DNA from: Anaerosalibacter sp. Marseille-P3206
GTDB taxonomy: Bacteria > Bacillota > Clostridia > Tissierellales > Sporanaerobacteraceae
Direction: 5' to 3'
Assembly: GCF_900155565.1 (NCBI RefSeq)
Contig: NZ_FUHM01000002.1
Span: 496,001 to 560,000 of the forward strand
DNA length: 64,000 bases
Both the position numbers and the translations under genes were made by a program. Of the stretch, positions 35,700-45,048 are shown piece after piece. Position 1 is the first letter of the stretch; each line of letters opens with the position of its first letter. The notes beneath the pieces were generated by a model that was not told the DNA's origin, did not search any database, and saw only the letters and a program-made list of their open reading frames with translations.

Positions 35700-36287
35700 A
35701 TGAAAAATATATATTTAATTTCTGACACTCATTTTGGGCAAAAATTTGCTGTGAAATTTTCTAATAGACCATTTAAAAATATCATAGAAATGCATAGAGC
35801 ACTGATAACAAATTGGAATGACAATGTTGATAAAGATGATATAGTTATAATATTAGGAGACTTCTTTGCTGGAAGCAAACTTTTCTCTAATTTTCTTTTG
35901 AGAAAATTAAATGGTGAGAAAATACTGATAAAAGGTAATCACGACTTTAAATTTAGATACAAAAAACTATTAGAAACTAGAAGAATTAAGATATATAACA
36001 AGATGGAATTCTCATTATTAGGTCATAATTTTTTATTAACTCATAAGCCAATGAAAAACATATCAAATGAAACTTTTAATATTCACGGTCATCATCATAG
36101 AAAGTTATTGCCTAAAAAATTAGAACAGAATAAGTATTTCAATGTAGCCGTGGATCATATTGATTATAAGCCAATTTCTATTAAAGAGATAATCGAAGAT
36201 AAGTTAGGTGAAATAAATATTGATTTAATGGAAATTGTTGAACAAATTAAATATTCAAATATAAATAGACAATATATTCTAGGTTAA
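35700..36287 (+). CDS. Small calcineurin-like metallophosphoesterase
   Basis: This 195-residue protein has the two-metal phosphoesterase motifs in order: SDTHFGQ (8-14), ILGDFF (about 51-56), GNHDF (about 78-82), LLTHKP (about 112-117) and NIHGHHH (about 127-133). All metal ligands are present. The family includes phosphodiesterases acting on nucleotides, and the substrate here cannot be told. It is a single gene on the plus strand with AAGGAGG before its ATG, ended by a bidirectional terminator. Confidence 0.9.
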   Translation: MKNIYLISDTHFGQKFAVKFSNRPFKNIIEMHRALITNWNDNVDKDDIVIILGDFFAGSKLFSNFLLRKLNGEKILIKGNHDFKFRYKKLLETRRIKIYNKMEFSLLGHNFLLTHKPMKNISNETFNIHGHHHRKLLPKKLEQNKYFNVAVDHIDYKPISIKEIIEDKLGEINIDLMEIVEQIKYSNINRQYILG

Positions 36288-36319
36288 AAATAAGGAGTCA
36301 AAGAATGACCCCTTATTTT
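36286..36319. terminator. Bidirectional terminator between converging genes
   Basis: AAAAATAAGGAGTCA (36286-36300) pairs with TGACCCCTTATTTTT (36305-36319) with one mismatch and A/T runs on both sides. Confidence 0.8.
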
Positions 36320-36639
36320 TATTCAACAATTACTGCTGTTCCTGAAGCAGTAACCATGAGCATATCTCCACCTTGTCCTAATACTTCATAGTCTATATCA
36401 ACTCCAACTACTGCATTAGCTCCTAGTTTTGCTGCTCTACTTTCCATTTCTCTTATAGCTGCTTCTCTAGCCTCAATTAGTTCTCCTTCATAAGAACTAG
36501 AACGACCTCCAAAGAAATTACTAAGCCCTGCTGCAAAGTCCTTTAGAAAATTAACACCAGATACTACTTCTCCAAAAACAATACCCTTATATTCTACTAT
36601 CTTTTTACCTTCAACACTTGGTGTGGTTGTTGTTATCAT
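36319..36639 (-). CDS. YbjQ/UPF0145 heavy-metal-binding domain protein
   Basis: This 106-residue protein of the YbjQ family begins [24 protein letters not shown]. It has the oligomer-forming segment [16 protein letters not shown] and the end [16 protein letters not shown]. The fold forms pentamers, and its function is not established. GAGGTGA precedes the ATG. It stands alone, with the IS1182-type element just upstream, so its promoter region may have been changed by the insertion. Confidence 0.92.
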   Translation of the reverse strand: MITTTTPSVEGKKIVEYKGIVFGEVVSGVNFLKDFAAGLSNFFGGRSSSYEGELIEAREAAIREMESRAAKLGANAVVGVDIDYEVLGQGGDMLMVTASGTAVIVE

Positions 36640-36668
36640 AAAATCACCTCATATATTTTTAATTTAAT

Positions 36669-38430
36669 AGGCGTTTGCGAAACGCCATAACCCGCATGAA
36701 TACGGGACATTTTTTCTTTAAAAAGATATAACTCCTCACTGATTTATGGTAAAATTGAAGTGTCAAGCAACAAATCCACCAAAACCTGAAAGGAGTTATA
36801 AAAATATGATACCACAAAAACAGCTTTCTTTGGCAGATATTTATTCAGATTGTAAAACTTTTTTTGAAGACGATAAACCTAAGTTTCTTTCATTACTTGA
36901 AAATACCATTAATCTTAATGAGTTTATCCCTATTTCTTTTTATCACCACTTTTATGCTTCTACTGGAAGACCCCGTGAATACAAGCTTCATTCCATGTTA
37001 TGGGCTTTGATTATTCAAAGAATCTTCTCTATTCCTACAGATACTCTCTTAATTACTTTTCTTAAGTATTCAAGTGAATTAAGAGATTTTTGTGGGTTTA
37101 ATAAAGTTCCTGATGGTTCTAAATTTACTCGTTTCAAACAAGATTTCTTAGAAGATTTACAAACTGTATTTGATAATCTTGTTGATGTTACTGAGCCCAT
37201 ATGCCAAGATATTGATGGAGCTAAAGCTTCTATGACGATTTTTGATACTTCAGGAATTGAAGCTTTTGTCGCTGAAAATAATCCTAAATATGCTAATAAA
37301 ATAATTAAACAATTAAAAGCTTTTAAAAAATCTCAAGGTCTTGATGATTCTTATGATCCATACAAAGTTGCATATGGCTCCATGCCTTCGAATGCTGCGT
37401 CTAACCCTGAAATAAAGCAACTTTACATCAATGGGCACTTTTGCTATGTCTATAAATTTGGTATGGTCACAAATGGTTTAGGAATCGTAAGGGATATTTC
37501 TTTTTACAATAAAGATTTTTTAAATTCTCATCCTGAAATCATTGTTGATAAAAAATCAGATTCACCAAATGAAGATAAATCACTTCATGATGCCAAAGCT
37601 GTCATCCCTGTTCTAAAAGACTACTTTGAAAAACATCCTAGTATTAAACCAAATATTTTCATTGGTGATGCCGCTTTTGATGCTACTAATATTTACAGAG
37701 ATTTACTTACTGATTTAAAATTTAGTAAAGCGTATATTCCTTTAAATCAACGTTCTTCTCTAAAGCATCCAGACTATACAGTAAATGAAGCTGGGATACC
37801 CTACTGCCCACATGACTCAACTCTTTTAATGAAGTCAGAGGGATCTTCATGTTTGAAATCTGGTATTAAAAGGTTTAAGTTTGTATGCCCAAAAATGAAA
37901 TGGATTAAAGACGATAATGGTAAACGCAAAAGGAGACACTTTTGCGAAGACCCTTGTACTTCATCACCTTGTGGAAGAATGCTCTACATATATCCTGAAA
38001 AAGATCTTCGTGCTTATCCAGGTACTCTTCGAGACACAGAAGAATGGGATAAAGTTTACAAAATTCGTTCAGTAGTAGAACAGTCCATAAATCACTTTAA
38101 AGAAAGCTTTTGCATTGCTGGACGCAAAACTCAAAACGAGAAAACTATTCATGCTGATTTACTTCTAGCAGGTATCACTCAGTTAATTACTGTTGTTCTT
38201 GCTGATAAAATACATAAACATGAATACATCAGAAGCTTAAAACCATTAATTGCTTAGATATTTGTTTAGATATTAATTTTCTCATAAATTCAATAGCTTT
38301 ATTTTGTGTACCCATTTTTGAGAATAACTTATTGATTTCATTAAATTTCCACTTTCAACTCCCAAACTTTATTTTTAAAAGATTTATATTTCTATTATTC
38401 ATTTTTCAAAAATAGTTTCGCAATTACTTA
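36669..38430 (+). mobile_element. IS1182-type insertion sequence
   Basis: The element carries one transposase gene. Short inverted repeats with the shared core TTGCGAAAC lie near both ends (36675-36683 and, inverted, 38415-38423). The left end also forms a GGCGTTT/AAACGCC dyad. A 12-bp direct repeat TTTTAATTTAAT flanks it (36657-36668 and 38431-38442), a candidate target duplication, although the repeat is low-complexity. The gene-free 3' part (38258-38430) is AT-rich and holds nothing else I recognise. Confidence 0.85.
36806..38257 (+). CDS. IS1182-family transposase
   Basis: This 483-residue DDE transposase has an N-terminal DUF772-like domain (about 1-100: FYHHFYASTGRPREYKLHSM), a catalytic core with TIFDTSGIEAF and FIGDAAFDATNIY, and a C-terminal end with VVEQSINHFKESFCIAGRKTQ. 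A Cys-rich insert (CPHDSTLLMK, CEDPCTSSPCGRM) is typical of the IS1182 branch. I start at the ATG at 36806 behind AAAGGAG. The longer frame from 36746 lacks a site. The frame is intact, so the element may be mobile. Confidence 0.95.
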   Translation: MIPQKQLSLADIYSDCKTFFEDDKPKFLSLLENTINLNEFIPISFYHHFYASTGRPREYKLHSMLWALIIQRIFSIPTDTLLITFLKYSSELRDFCGFNKVPDGSKFTRFKQDFLEDLQTVFDNLVDVTEPICQDIDGAKASMTIFDTSGIEAFVAENNPKYANKIIKQLKAFKKSQGLDDSYDPYKVAYGSMPSNAASNPEIKQLYINGHFCYVYKFGMVTNGLGIVRDISFYNKDFLNSHPEIIVDKKSDSPNEDKSLHDAKAVIPVLKDYFEKHPSIKPNIFIGDAAFDATNIYRDLLTDLKFSKAYIPLNQRSSLKHPDYTVNEAGIPYCPHDSTLLMKSEGSSCLKSGIKRFKFVCPKMKWIKDDNGKRKRRHFCEDPCTSSPCGRMLYIYPEKDLRAYPGTLRDTEEWDKVYKIRSVVEQSINHFKESFCIAGRKTQNEKTIHADLLLAGITQLITVVLADKIHKHEYIRSLKPLIA

Positions 38431-38485
38431 TTTTAATTTAATTATACATTATTGTATTAATTATTTCACTATATTTATGAATGTT

Positions 38486-38722
38486 TTATTCATTAAACCA
38501 ACTCAATATAGTAAAAATTAGAATTAATGTAATAATAATTGTAGTTATTATAGATGATATTTTTATGTATTTTATATAGTCCTCTGTTGGATAAATATTT
38601 TCTCTATACTTCCATCTTTCTCCAAATGTTGCCATGTCTTCTGGATCTTTAATACCATATATAAGTAATGCATACACTGGTATCATAAATATTATTAATA
38701 AAAACATTTTAATCCCAATCAC
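38486..38722 (-). CDS. Small two-helix membrane protein, function unknown
   Basis: This protein of about 78 residues has two hydrophobic helices (about 2-24 and 53-74) around a polar loop, GIKDPEDMATFGERWKYRE. I do not recognise the family. The start is the GTG at 38722 behind GGAGG. The gene is divergent from the DUF4438 gene and shares its palindrome-bearing promoter region. Confidence 0.65.
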   Translation of the reverse strand: MIGIKMFLLIIFMIPVYALLIYGIKDPEDMATFGERWKYRENIYPTEDYIKYIKISSIITTIIITLILIFTILSWFNE

Positions 38723-38782
38723 TATTTTCTCCTCCAATAATTTTCTTATTAATGATAAATATTCTTCATAATTTATTAAATA

Positions 38783-38810
38783 CCTTTAAAATTTTAAAGG
38801 ATTTTATAAT
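38783..38810 (+). promoter_or_regulatory. Palindrome and -10 box upstream of the DUF4438 gene
   Basis: A perfect 18-bp palindrome, CCTTTAAAATTTTAAAGG (38783-38800), lies just before TATAAT (38805-38810) and covers the -35 and spacer position. It lies between two divergent genes, so it could be the operator of a dimeric regulator. AT-richness weakens the case. Confidence 0.5.
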
Positions 38811-38857
38811 TTTAAGTAGAAGTTTAATATATACTAAATTTATTGGAGGTAATAATC

Positions 38858-39721
38858 ATGGTAAAGACAAATAGTGATAGACTTGTTATTCAATCAGTAC
38901 AAGGTAAAGTCCATAGCCCTATAGTAGGTGGAAAACCCTATAGAGTCAATAGAGAAGGTATTGGAGAAATACTCCCATCTACTGGAGGTATTTGTTACAA
39001 TGTAAAAATTGGAGACTCTTGTATGAAATGGGTAGGGGATCATATTGAGCCAGGGGTTAGTATTAAAAATAGTGACAATATGGAAAACAACGCACTTATG
39101 CTATTGGCTTGTATTGGTAATGAAGCAAAGGTAATAACTGGAGATGCTAAAGGTGCAAAAGGCTATGTAACTGGTATGCATGGTGGTATAGAACATGTTC
39201 TTATATACTTTAAGGAAGAAGATTTGGAAAAAATGGCTATTGATGATACTATTTTGATTAAGGCTCATGGTCAAGGTTTGGCTATTGAAGACTTTGAAGA
39301 TGTAAAATGTATGAATATTGACCCAAATCTCTTTGATAAACTGTCAATAATAGATAAAAATGGAGTTCTTGAAGTGCCTGTTGTTACTGAAATACCAGCA
39401 TATTTAATGGGTTCAGGAGTTGGTAGTAGTACAGCTTTTTCTGGAGATTATGACATAATGACTGGCGATAAAGGTGCAAACAAGGAATTTGGAATAGATA
39501 AGCTTAAGTTTGGAGATTTAGTTTTGTTAAGAGATTGTGACAATACAAATGGAAGACAATATTTAGGTGAGTCAGTATCCATTGGAGTTATTGTGCACAG
39601 TGATTGTATATTATCAGGTCATGGCCCTGGAGTTACAGTTATTATGAGTTGTAAAACTCCTAAGATTGTAGGTAAGATTGATGAAAACGCAAATATTGCT
39701 AATTATTTGGAAGTTAAATAG
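38858..39721 (+). CDS. DUF4438 family protein
   Basis: This 287-residue soluble protein matches the DUF4438 family of anaerobes by eye: GKVHSPIVGGKPYRVNREG at the start, LACIGNEAKVITGDAKGAKGYVTG near 85-108, MHGGIEHVLIYF, and IGVIVHSDCILSGHGPGVTVIM near the end. There is no signal peptide or membrane helix. The function is unknown. I start at the ATG at 38858, because the upstream TTG overlaps the GGAGG site. A perfect terminator follows directly. Confidence 0.85.
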   Translation: MVKTNSDRLVIQSVQGKVHSPIVGGKPYRVNREGIGEILPSTGGICYNVKIGDSCMKWVGDHIEPGVSIKNSDNMENNALMLLACIGNEAKVITGDAKGAKGYVTGMHGGIEHVLIYFKEEDLEKMAIDDTILIKAHGQGLAIEDFEDVKCMNIDPNLFDKLSIIDKNGVLEVPVVTEIPAYLMGSGVGSSTAFSGDYDIMTGDKGANKEFGIDKLKFGDLVLLRDCDNTNGRQYLGESVSIGVIVHSDCILSGHGPGVTVIMSCKTPKIVGKIDENANIANYLEVK

Positions 39722-39746
39722 GTAGGGAAATCCCTACCTATTTTTT
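39716..39746. terminator. Bidirectional terminator after the DUF4438 gene
   Basis: AAATAGGTAGGGA (39716-39728) pairs perfectly with TCCCTACCTATTT (39731-39743), followed by a T run. It serves the DUF4438 gene and the converging fusion gene. Confidence 0.88.
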
Positions 39747-41583
39747 AATTATTAGCTTTTAGTCCTCTATCATGCCAATTGCTTATCCATGCATAATCTA
39801 CAGCAAAATCTAATACTAATTGTGATTGTTCTTTTAATTTTTCTTTGTTAATATTGCTTAAATCATTTTGACTTTTACCATCATATTGTTTAACAATATT
39901 TTGTGTATCTACACTTGAAATTACAACTCCTGATACATCTTTTTCCATAAAATTTTGAATATCACAAAATGCAGGATATAGATATTCTTGCTTAATTGGG
40001 ATGCCCAATTCTTTACCTCTTAGTTTTATGCCTTTGATGTTTTTATAAAAAATATCAAAGGCACTATTTACTGTAGAAGTATCCATGTAGAGCTTATTAC
40101 TTTGACCTAATCCCAAGTAGTTCATATACACATAAAAACTGTATACATCTACATTTTTATTTCCTATAGCTTCAACTACTCCTTGTCCATTTTCTTCACT
40201 ACCATCAGTAAATAAAAATACTATGGTTCTTGAGTTCATATTTTCTTTGCTCTTAGCTATTAGATTTCTAGCAAGTTCTAATGTTGCTGCAACACTCGTT
40301 CCATTTTTATATAAACCCTTGTTATCCTTTCCTAAACAATCATAGCTAGTAACTAATACTAATGGATTGTTACTGTTTTTCCCCCATATATATCCTCCGA
40401 TGTTTTTCCCTTTAACTTTGCCATCTACATCAAATTCTTGAATGTATTCATCTTCAAAAAGAGGACTTATATCGTATTTTTTTAATTCTTCGGCTATATA
40501 GTTAGCAACCTTATCTCTCTCTAAAGTTCCTGTTTTTCTTCCTTCATATTTAGATAGTTCTTCTATATGTTTGTATGCAATATCTAAATCAAACTGATAT
40601 CTATTCTTATATTTGTTTATATGGAATTGTCCTACTATTATAAAGATAATTAAGGCAACTACAAATGATTTAAAAACTACATTTCCCCAATATCTGTATA
40701 AGTTATTACATTGATTAATAAATTCCTTTGGTGAAAAGAATAATGCTATTTTCTTGAGTTTTTTATAATTATCTACTTCAACATCATATAAAATTCCTTT
40801 GCCTAATAGTAAAAAACTAATAATAGCTATAATAAAACATATACTTGGTCCTATAATCAGCCAGAAACTTCTTGTACTTAAAGCTTTTCCAGCTGTAGCT
40901 AACATACCTGCCCATTCAGGATTATAGTTAGGCATATATCCCCATTTAGTTTCTATATTTGCAAACTTATTAACACCTACTGTTATTCCCCCGATACCCA
41001 AAACAAATTGAATAAATAGCACTCTACTTAATTCAATAAAACCGTTTCCTATCATACTTGCTATGCTATCGTTAGATTCATCTATTTTTCTTGCTAATCT
41101 TCCCCATCCTATTATTCCTAAAACTAACCCATAGACCATAATAGCGTATTTTAGGTCTAATTCTTTATACCAAGGTAATCTTAAAATTAAAAATGCAATT
41201 ATAATTTCCACTACTATATTGAAAACAATTGAATAAGTCTTAATAATTTTCTTCCTTACCCTCTCATTAATAGTAAACACTACTAAAATAGCGATGATAA
41301 ATTTTATTGTTGTAGCTAAAAACCCAATCCCTAAAGTTGTTTTAGTTCCTGATACTAACATACTTATTACATTTCTACCTAATGGATCTGTCCCCAATTT
41401 ATCATAATCATTTGGGGGAAGAGGATGTTCTAATTTGAAATATTCATCATAAATATATCCCTCTGAACCTTCATCAATAGAATATGAATCTACTGGAATA
41501 ATAATTTCTTCATATATTACTACTGATAGTAATAATATAGTTAAGATAATACCTAGAATTAATTTTGCATTTCTTTTCTTCAT
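39745..41583 (-). CDS. DppC-like permease domain fused to an M28 peptidase-like domain
   Basis: This 612-residue protein has two parts. The first ~320 residues resemble an oligopeptide ABC permease of the DppC type: KLGTDPLGRNVISMLVSGTK (62-81), NPEWAGMLATAG (221-232) and SFLLLGKGILYDVEV, with about seven hydrophobic helices. The EAA coupling loop is not recognisable. After a last helix (about 307-323) comes an extracytoplasmic M28-like domain (about 340-600). There the usual AHxD metal motif reads TSYD (412-415) and the DNxSG motif reads KNGTS (426-430). FLFTDGSEENG keeps acidic residues. Most metal ligands therefore look lost. I infer a sensor or binding role rather than transport or proteolysis. 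It is a single-gene unit. Confidence 0.8.
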   Translation of the reverse strand: MKKRNAKLILGIILTILLLSVVIYEEIIIPVDSYSIDEGSEGYIYDEYFKLEHPLPPNDYDKLGTDPLGRNVISMLVSGTKTTLGIGFLATTIKFIIAILVVFTINERVRKKIIKTYSIVFNIVVEIIIAFLILRLPWYKELDLKYAIMVYGLVLGIIGWGRLARKIDESNDSIASMIGNGFIELSRVLFIQFVLGIGGITVGVNKFANIETKWGYMPNYNPEWAGMLATAGKALSTRSFWLIIGPSICFIIAIISFLLLGKGILYDVEVDNYKKLKKIALFFSPKEFINQCNNLYRYWGNVVFKSFVVALIIFIIVGQFHINKYKNRYQFDLDIAYKHIEELSKYEGRKTGTLERDKVANYIAEELKKYDISPLFEDEYIQEFDVDGKVKGKNIGGYIWGKNSNNPLVLVTSYDCLGKDNKGLYKNGTSVAATLELARNLIAKSKENMNSRTIVFLFTDGSEENGQGVVEAIGNKNVDVYSFYVYMNYLGLGQSNKLYMDTSTVNSAFDIFYKNIKGIKLRGKELGIPIKQEYLYPAFCDIQNFMEKDVSGVVISSVDTQNIVKQYDGKSQNDLSNINKEKLKEQSQLVLDFAVDYAWISNWHDRGLKANN

Positions 41584-41710
41584 ATAAGCACCTCATCTCT
41601 ATGTCTTTTAGATATTATATTACATAATATAATTGCTGACTAAAGATTTTTTTGGAACAATGTTATTAATTAATGTTAACAATATTCTCTTTTTTTAGTT
41701 TATTGAGAAA

Positions 41711-41736
41711 AAAGAAACCTAACAATAGGTTTCTTT
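41711..41736. terminator. Terminator after the polysaccharide deacetylase gene
   Basis: AAAGAAACCTA (41711-41721) pairs with TAGGTTTCTTT (41726-41736), a perfect stem with A/T ends. Confidence 0.75.
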
Positions 41737-41760
41737 CAATTTTATTTTTTTATTAACATC

Positions 41761-42660
41761 TTATTCTATAACTTTAAATTCATATCCTTGACTTATTAAA
41801 TATTCAATGATTTCGGGTAATGCTTCTACAGTGGTTTTCTTTGCCCCTGCATCGTGCATTAGTATTATCAATTTGTCTTTTCCCTTTGAGGTTTCTTTTA
41901 GTCTTTTAACAAGTTTTGCCTTTGGTATATTGTGACCTTCTGCATCTCCATTTAATGCATTCCAATCGACATAAGTAATATCTTTATCTTTCAACGCATT
42001 TCTATAAGGTTTTCTCTTATCTCCAAAGGAACCACCAGGAAATCTTACAGTACTTGTATGGAAATCATTTCCTAAAATATTTTTTAAAGCTTTTTCGTTT
42101 TTATCTAATTCAGCTAAAAAACTTTTTACATTTTTATATACATATTTATAATTATGAGAATATGTGTGATTTCCAATACTATGACCGCTTTCATATTCTC
42201 TTATAATTAATTCTGGGTTTCTTTCTGCTAAATATCCTATTACATAAAAAGTTGCTTTAATATCATATTCATCTAATATATCAAGTATTTTTGGTGTAAC
42301 AGTAGTAGATGGACCATCATCAAAAGTCAAATAAGCAATCTTATTGTTTTCAATTGTCTCTGCAACTTTTGGTTTTTCTGTTTCCTTTGCAACTTTGATT
42401 TCTTTTTCTATTAGCGCTTTGTGTATTTCATTTTTATTTCCATCTAGTTCTATTTCTTTAAATGGTTCTGATATATTATCATCATTTTGATGCTTTCTTT
42501 CTATAATACCTACATTTCCAGCTATTACTCCTTTTGAACTCAGTTTATCTAAAATAAAAACTCCCGTTCCAATAATAACAAATAGTAAAAAAATACTTAA
42601 TGTAAATACAAGTCTTCTTCTTCGTCTAATTTTTCTTCTCTTCGTTCTAGTTTTTTCCAC
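41761..42660 (-). CDS. Polysaccharide deacetylase (NodB homology), membrane-anchored
   Basis: A basic N-terminus (KTRTKRRKIRRRRR) and one transmembrane helix (about 17-38) anchor a C-terminal NodB domain (about 105-299). The motifs are LTFDDGPST (metal Asp and catalytic Asp), HSIGNHTYSHN, RFPGGSFGD, VDWNALNGDAEG and ILMHDAG. All active-site residues are present. It probably removes acetyl groups from peptidoglycan or another surface glycan, outside the membrane. The GTG at 42660, five bases from GAGGTGA, is preferred over the GTG three codons upstream, which overlaps that site. Confidence 0.93.
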   Translation of the reverse strand: MEKTRTKRRKIRRRRRLVFTLSIFLLFVIIGTGVFILDKLSSKGVIAGNVGIIERKHQNDDNISEPFKEIELDGNKNEIHKALIEKEIKVAKETEKPKVAETIENNKIAYLTFDDGPSTTVTPKILDILDEYDIKATFYVIGYLAERNPELIIREYESGHSIGNHTYSHNYKYVYKNVKSFLAELDKNEKALKNILGNDFHTSTVRFPGGSFGDKRKPYRNALKDKDITYVDWNALNGDAEGHNIPKAKLVKRLKETSKGKDKLIILMHDAGAKKTTVEALPEIIEYLISQGYEFKVIE

Positions 42661-42751
42661 TTCTGTCACCTCATAAAAAATAAATTATCTCTTACTTATA
42701 GCTTAATACATTTGTTTATTTTATAGGTTACAAAAGTATTACATTTCTAAA

Positions 42752-44125
42752 CTAAGCTGTTTTTTCTACGCCTATTACTTTCTTTTGCCAATTTTTGTTT
42801 TTATATACTAGGAATCCATATACACATATTAGAAAATTACTAAAACTCATAGAAAACCATATTCCAGTTGGCCCTAAATTTGTGAAATGCTTAAATATTA
42901 ATATCAAAGGTATCCTTATTACCCAAAGCCTTCCTATAGCCATTGCCATAGAATATTTAGTATGGCCTGAACCCTGAAATACACCTTGCAATATGCTAAA
43001 TATACTCATAAAAGGCATTGAAAATGAAATGTATCTTAAGTAAGTAATTCCTTGAGATATAACTTCTGCATCATCTTTTGAACGCATAAATAAGTTTATT
43101 ATTTCTTCATCCTTCCAAAATAACAGAACAAATCCAACTACAGAAATACACAAACTTATTAACAATGACTTTTTAAAAGCATCTGTTACTCTTTCCATTT
43201 GGTCAGCACCAATATTTTGGCCAATTATAGAAGTTAACGCAGCACCAATACCCATAGGTGGTTGCATAATCAAAGAAGTAATCCTATTTACCATTCCAAA
43301 AGCTGCTAAAGTCGCATTTCCATAAGAGGCAATAAAACTATTTAATACTACGAAACCTAATGCAGCACCAGATTGACCTACAGAAGCTGGAAAACCTACT
43401 TGCAATATTTTTTTTATAATATTTTTGTCAAATTTAAATCCTTTAAAACTAGGTTTTATAATAGTAGAAGAATGTTTTAATATATATACCCCTATGACTA
43501 CTAATAGTCCTTGAGACAATACAGTAGCAATAGCTGCTCCAGCTATCCCTAGATTTAAATTAAATATAAAAATAGGATCTAATACTACATTAACTACAGC
43601 ACTGATACCACTAAGAATTGTTGGAGTTAATGTATTTCCTTGAGCATTCATTATTGCATTGAATACAAAAAAGGAAAACACAAAAGGAAAACCCAAAAAT
43701 GAAATTCTTAAATATATATTACTATACTCAGCTAAACTATTTGTTCCACCCATTAATTTTATTATATATGGACTCAATATAAATCCTAAAATTGCAAAAC
43801 TTATTGAAAATACCATTGACATAACAATCAACTGATTTGCATATTTGTTTGCTTCCTCATACTCTGAGGCTCCCATGAACTGAGACAATATAGAAGTTCC
43901 CGCAACTGATATACCTATTCCTATAGATATAAACAAGAATAGTACTGGCCATACAAAAGATGTTGCTGCAAAATGAACTGAACCTAATTTACTCACCCAA
44001 ATTCCATCTACTAGATTATAAAGTGTCTGTATTAAGTTGTTTAGCATAATTGGTAGTGATAATGTTAATATGACTTTATACATATTTCCACTTAGTATTA
44101 ATTCTTTTCTTTCTTGCTCTTTCAA
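42752..44125 (-). CDS. MATE family efflux transporter
   Basis: This 457-residue protein has twelve hydrophobic segments in two bundles of six, as in the NorM/DinF-type MATE family, which exports cationic drugs or metabolites with Na+ or H+. Typical stretches are LSLPIMLNNLIQTLYNLVD (about 18-36), GISVAGTSILSQFMGA and VGFPASVGQSGAALG at the start of the second bundle. The start is TTG behind GGTGATGAG. It is monocistronic. Confidence 0.93.
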   Translation of the reverse strand: MKEQERKELILSGNMYKVILTLSLPIMLNNLIQTLYNLVDGIWVSKLGSVHFAATSFVWPVLFLFISIGIGISVAGTSILSQFMGASEYEEANKYANQLIVMSMVFSISFAILGFILSPYIIKLMGGTNSLAEYSNIYLRISFLGFPFVFSFFVFNAIMNAQGNTLTPTILSGISAVVNVVLDPIFIFNLNLGIAGAAIATVLSQGLLVVIGVYILKHSSTIIKPSFKGFKFDKNIIKKILQVGFPASVGQSGAALGFVVLNSFIASYGNATLAAFGMVNRITSLIMQPPMGIGAALTSIIGQNIGADQMERVTDAFKKSLLISLCISVVGFVLLFWKDEEIINLFMRSKDDAEVISQGITYLRYISFSMPFMSIFSILQGVFQGSGHTKYSMAMAIGRLWVIRIPLILIFKHFTNLGPTGIWFSMSFSNFLICVYGFLVYKNKNWQKKVIGVEKTA

Positions 44126-44282
44126 TTCTCATCACCCTATCATATAAATTTTGCGAATTATCTATATTATAACATTATTTTTAAATTTTCTAAAGTCCTT
44201 AGAGACTCTAATTATTTTTTTATCATTTTTTTGTTTGTTTTGAATAGTTTAGTATAAAGTATATAAGATTGGAGATGTAAAA

Positions 44283-44732
44283 TTGGCTAGTAAAATAATG
44301 CTTTTAGGTATTATATTCATTTCTTTTATTGCAAAAAACAAGCCTATGGTATTAGGAGGAATAATAGTATTTATCCTCTCCTTTATTAACAATCAAGGTT
44401 TAAATAGGTACATAAAAAACAATTCATTGAATATAGGACTTGTATTCTTGATAATATGGCTTCTACTACCTATACTAGAAATTCCCAGGGAAATATCTAT
44501 ATCAAGTACTAAGTCTTATCTAAATTTAAATGGACTAATTTCTTTCATAAGTGGATTATTTGTAGTAATTATTGCTGGAAAAGGCCTTAATTACTTAAAT
44601 GGAAACACCTCAGCCATAGGAGGAATCATACTAGGTTCAATAGTTGGAGTTACCTTCTTTGAAGGTATCCCTGTTGGAATGCTTACTGCTTCAGGTATTG
44701 CTTATTTAATAATTAAATGTATAAAAAGATAA
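44283..44732 (+). CDS. DUF441 (YtwI/YeaL-like) membrane protein
   Basis: This 149-residue protein has four to five hydrophobic segments and the UPF0756/DUF441 pattern: FISFIAKNKPMVLGG, GLVFLIIWLLLPI and the Gly-rich end GSIVGVTFFEGIPVGMLTASGIAYLI. The function is unknown. The start is TTG behind GGAGATG. It converges with the next small gene across a long perfect palindromic terminator. Confidence 0.85.
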   Translation: MASKIMLLGIIFISFIAKNKPMVLGGIIVFILSFINNQGLNRYIKNNSLNIGLVFLIIWLLLPILEIPREISISSTKSYLNLNGLISFISGLFVVIIAGKGLNYLNGNTSAIGGIILGSIVGVTFFEGIPVGMLTASGIAYLIIKCIKR

Positions 44733-44762
44733 ACCTACAATATATTGTAGGTTTATCTTTTT
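44725..44762. terminator. Bidirectional terminator (long palindrome)
   Basis: AAAGATAAACCTACAATA (44725-44742) is followed at once by its reverse complement (44743-44760), giving a perfect palindrome with T and A ends. Confidence 0.85.
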
Positions 44763-44968
44763 TGTAAATCATTAAACACTAAATATTCATTAATCCATAC
44801 CTTATCATCTAAAATATCATTTTCATTATCATTAATTTTGTTGTATATAGTCTTTATCTTTTTATTCATATCTTGATGGTAATTATTCATCTCAGCTTCT
44901 ATAAGTAGAACTTCATCTTTTAATTCGGCCACTGTTGAAGCTATGTCAACAAGTAGAGTTTCTTTCAT
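44753..44968 (-). CDS. Small coiled-coil protein, function unknown
   Basis: This 71-residue, charged, helical protein (TLLVDIASTVAELKDEVLLIEAEM) is predicted to form a coiled coil, with no membrane helix or cysteine. I recognise no family. The ATG at 44968 follows AAAGGAGG at a normal distance, and codon use looks real. It stands alone between a terminator and the sigma-54 regulator. Confidence 0.6.
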   Translation of the reverse strand: MKETLLVDIASTVAELKDEVLLIEAEMNNYHQDMNKKIKTIYNKINDNENDILDDKVWINEYLVFNDLQKR

Positions 44969-45048
44969 TTTATGGCCTCCTTTCATAAGTCCTACTTATA
45001 GTATATCACTAATTTCTTAAAATGTTAAATTTTATTAATATTTTTCTT

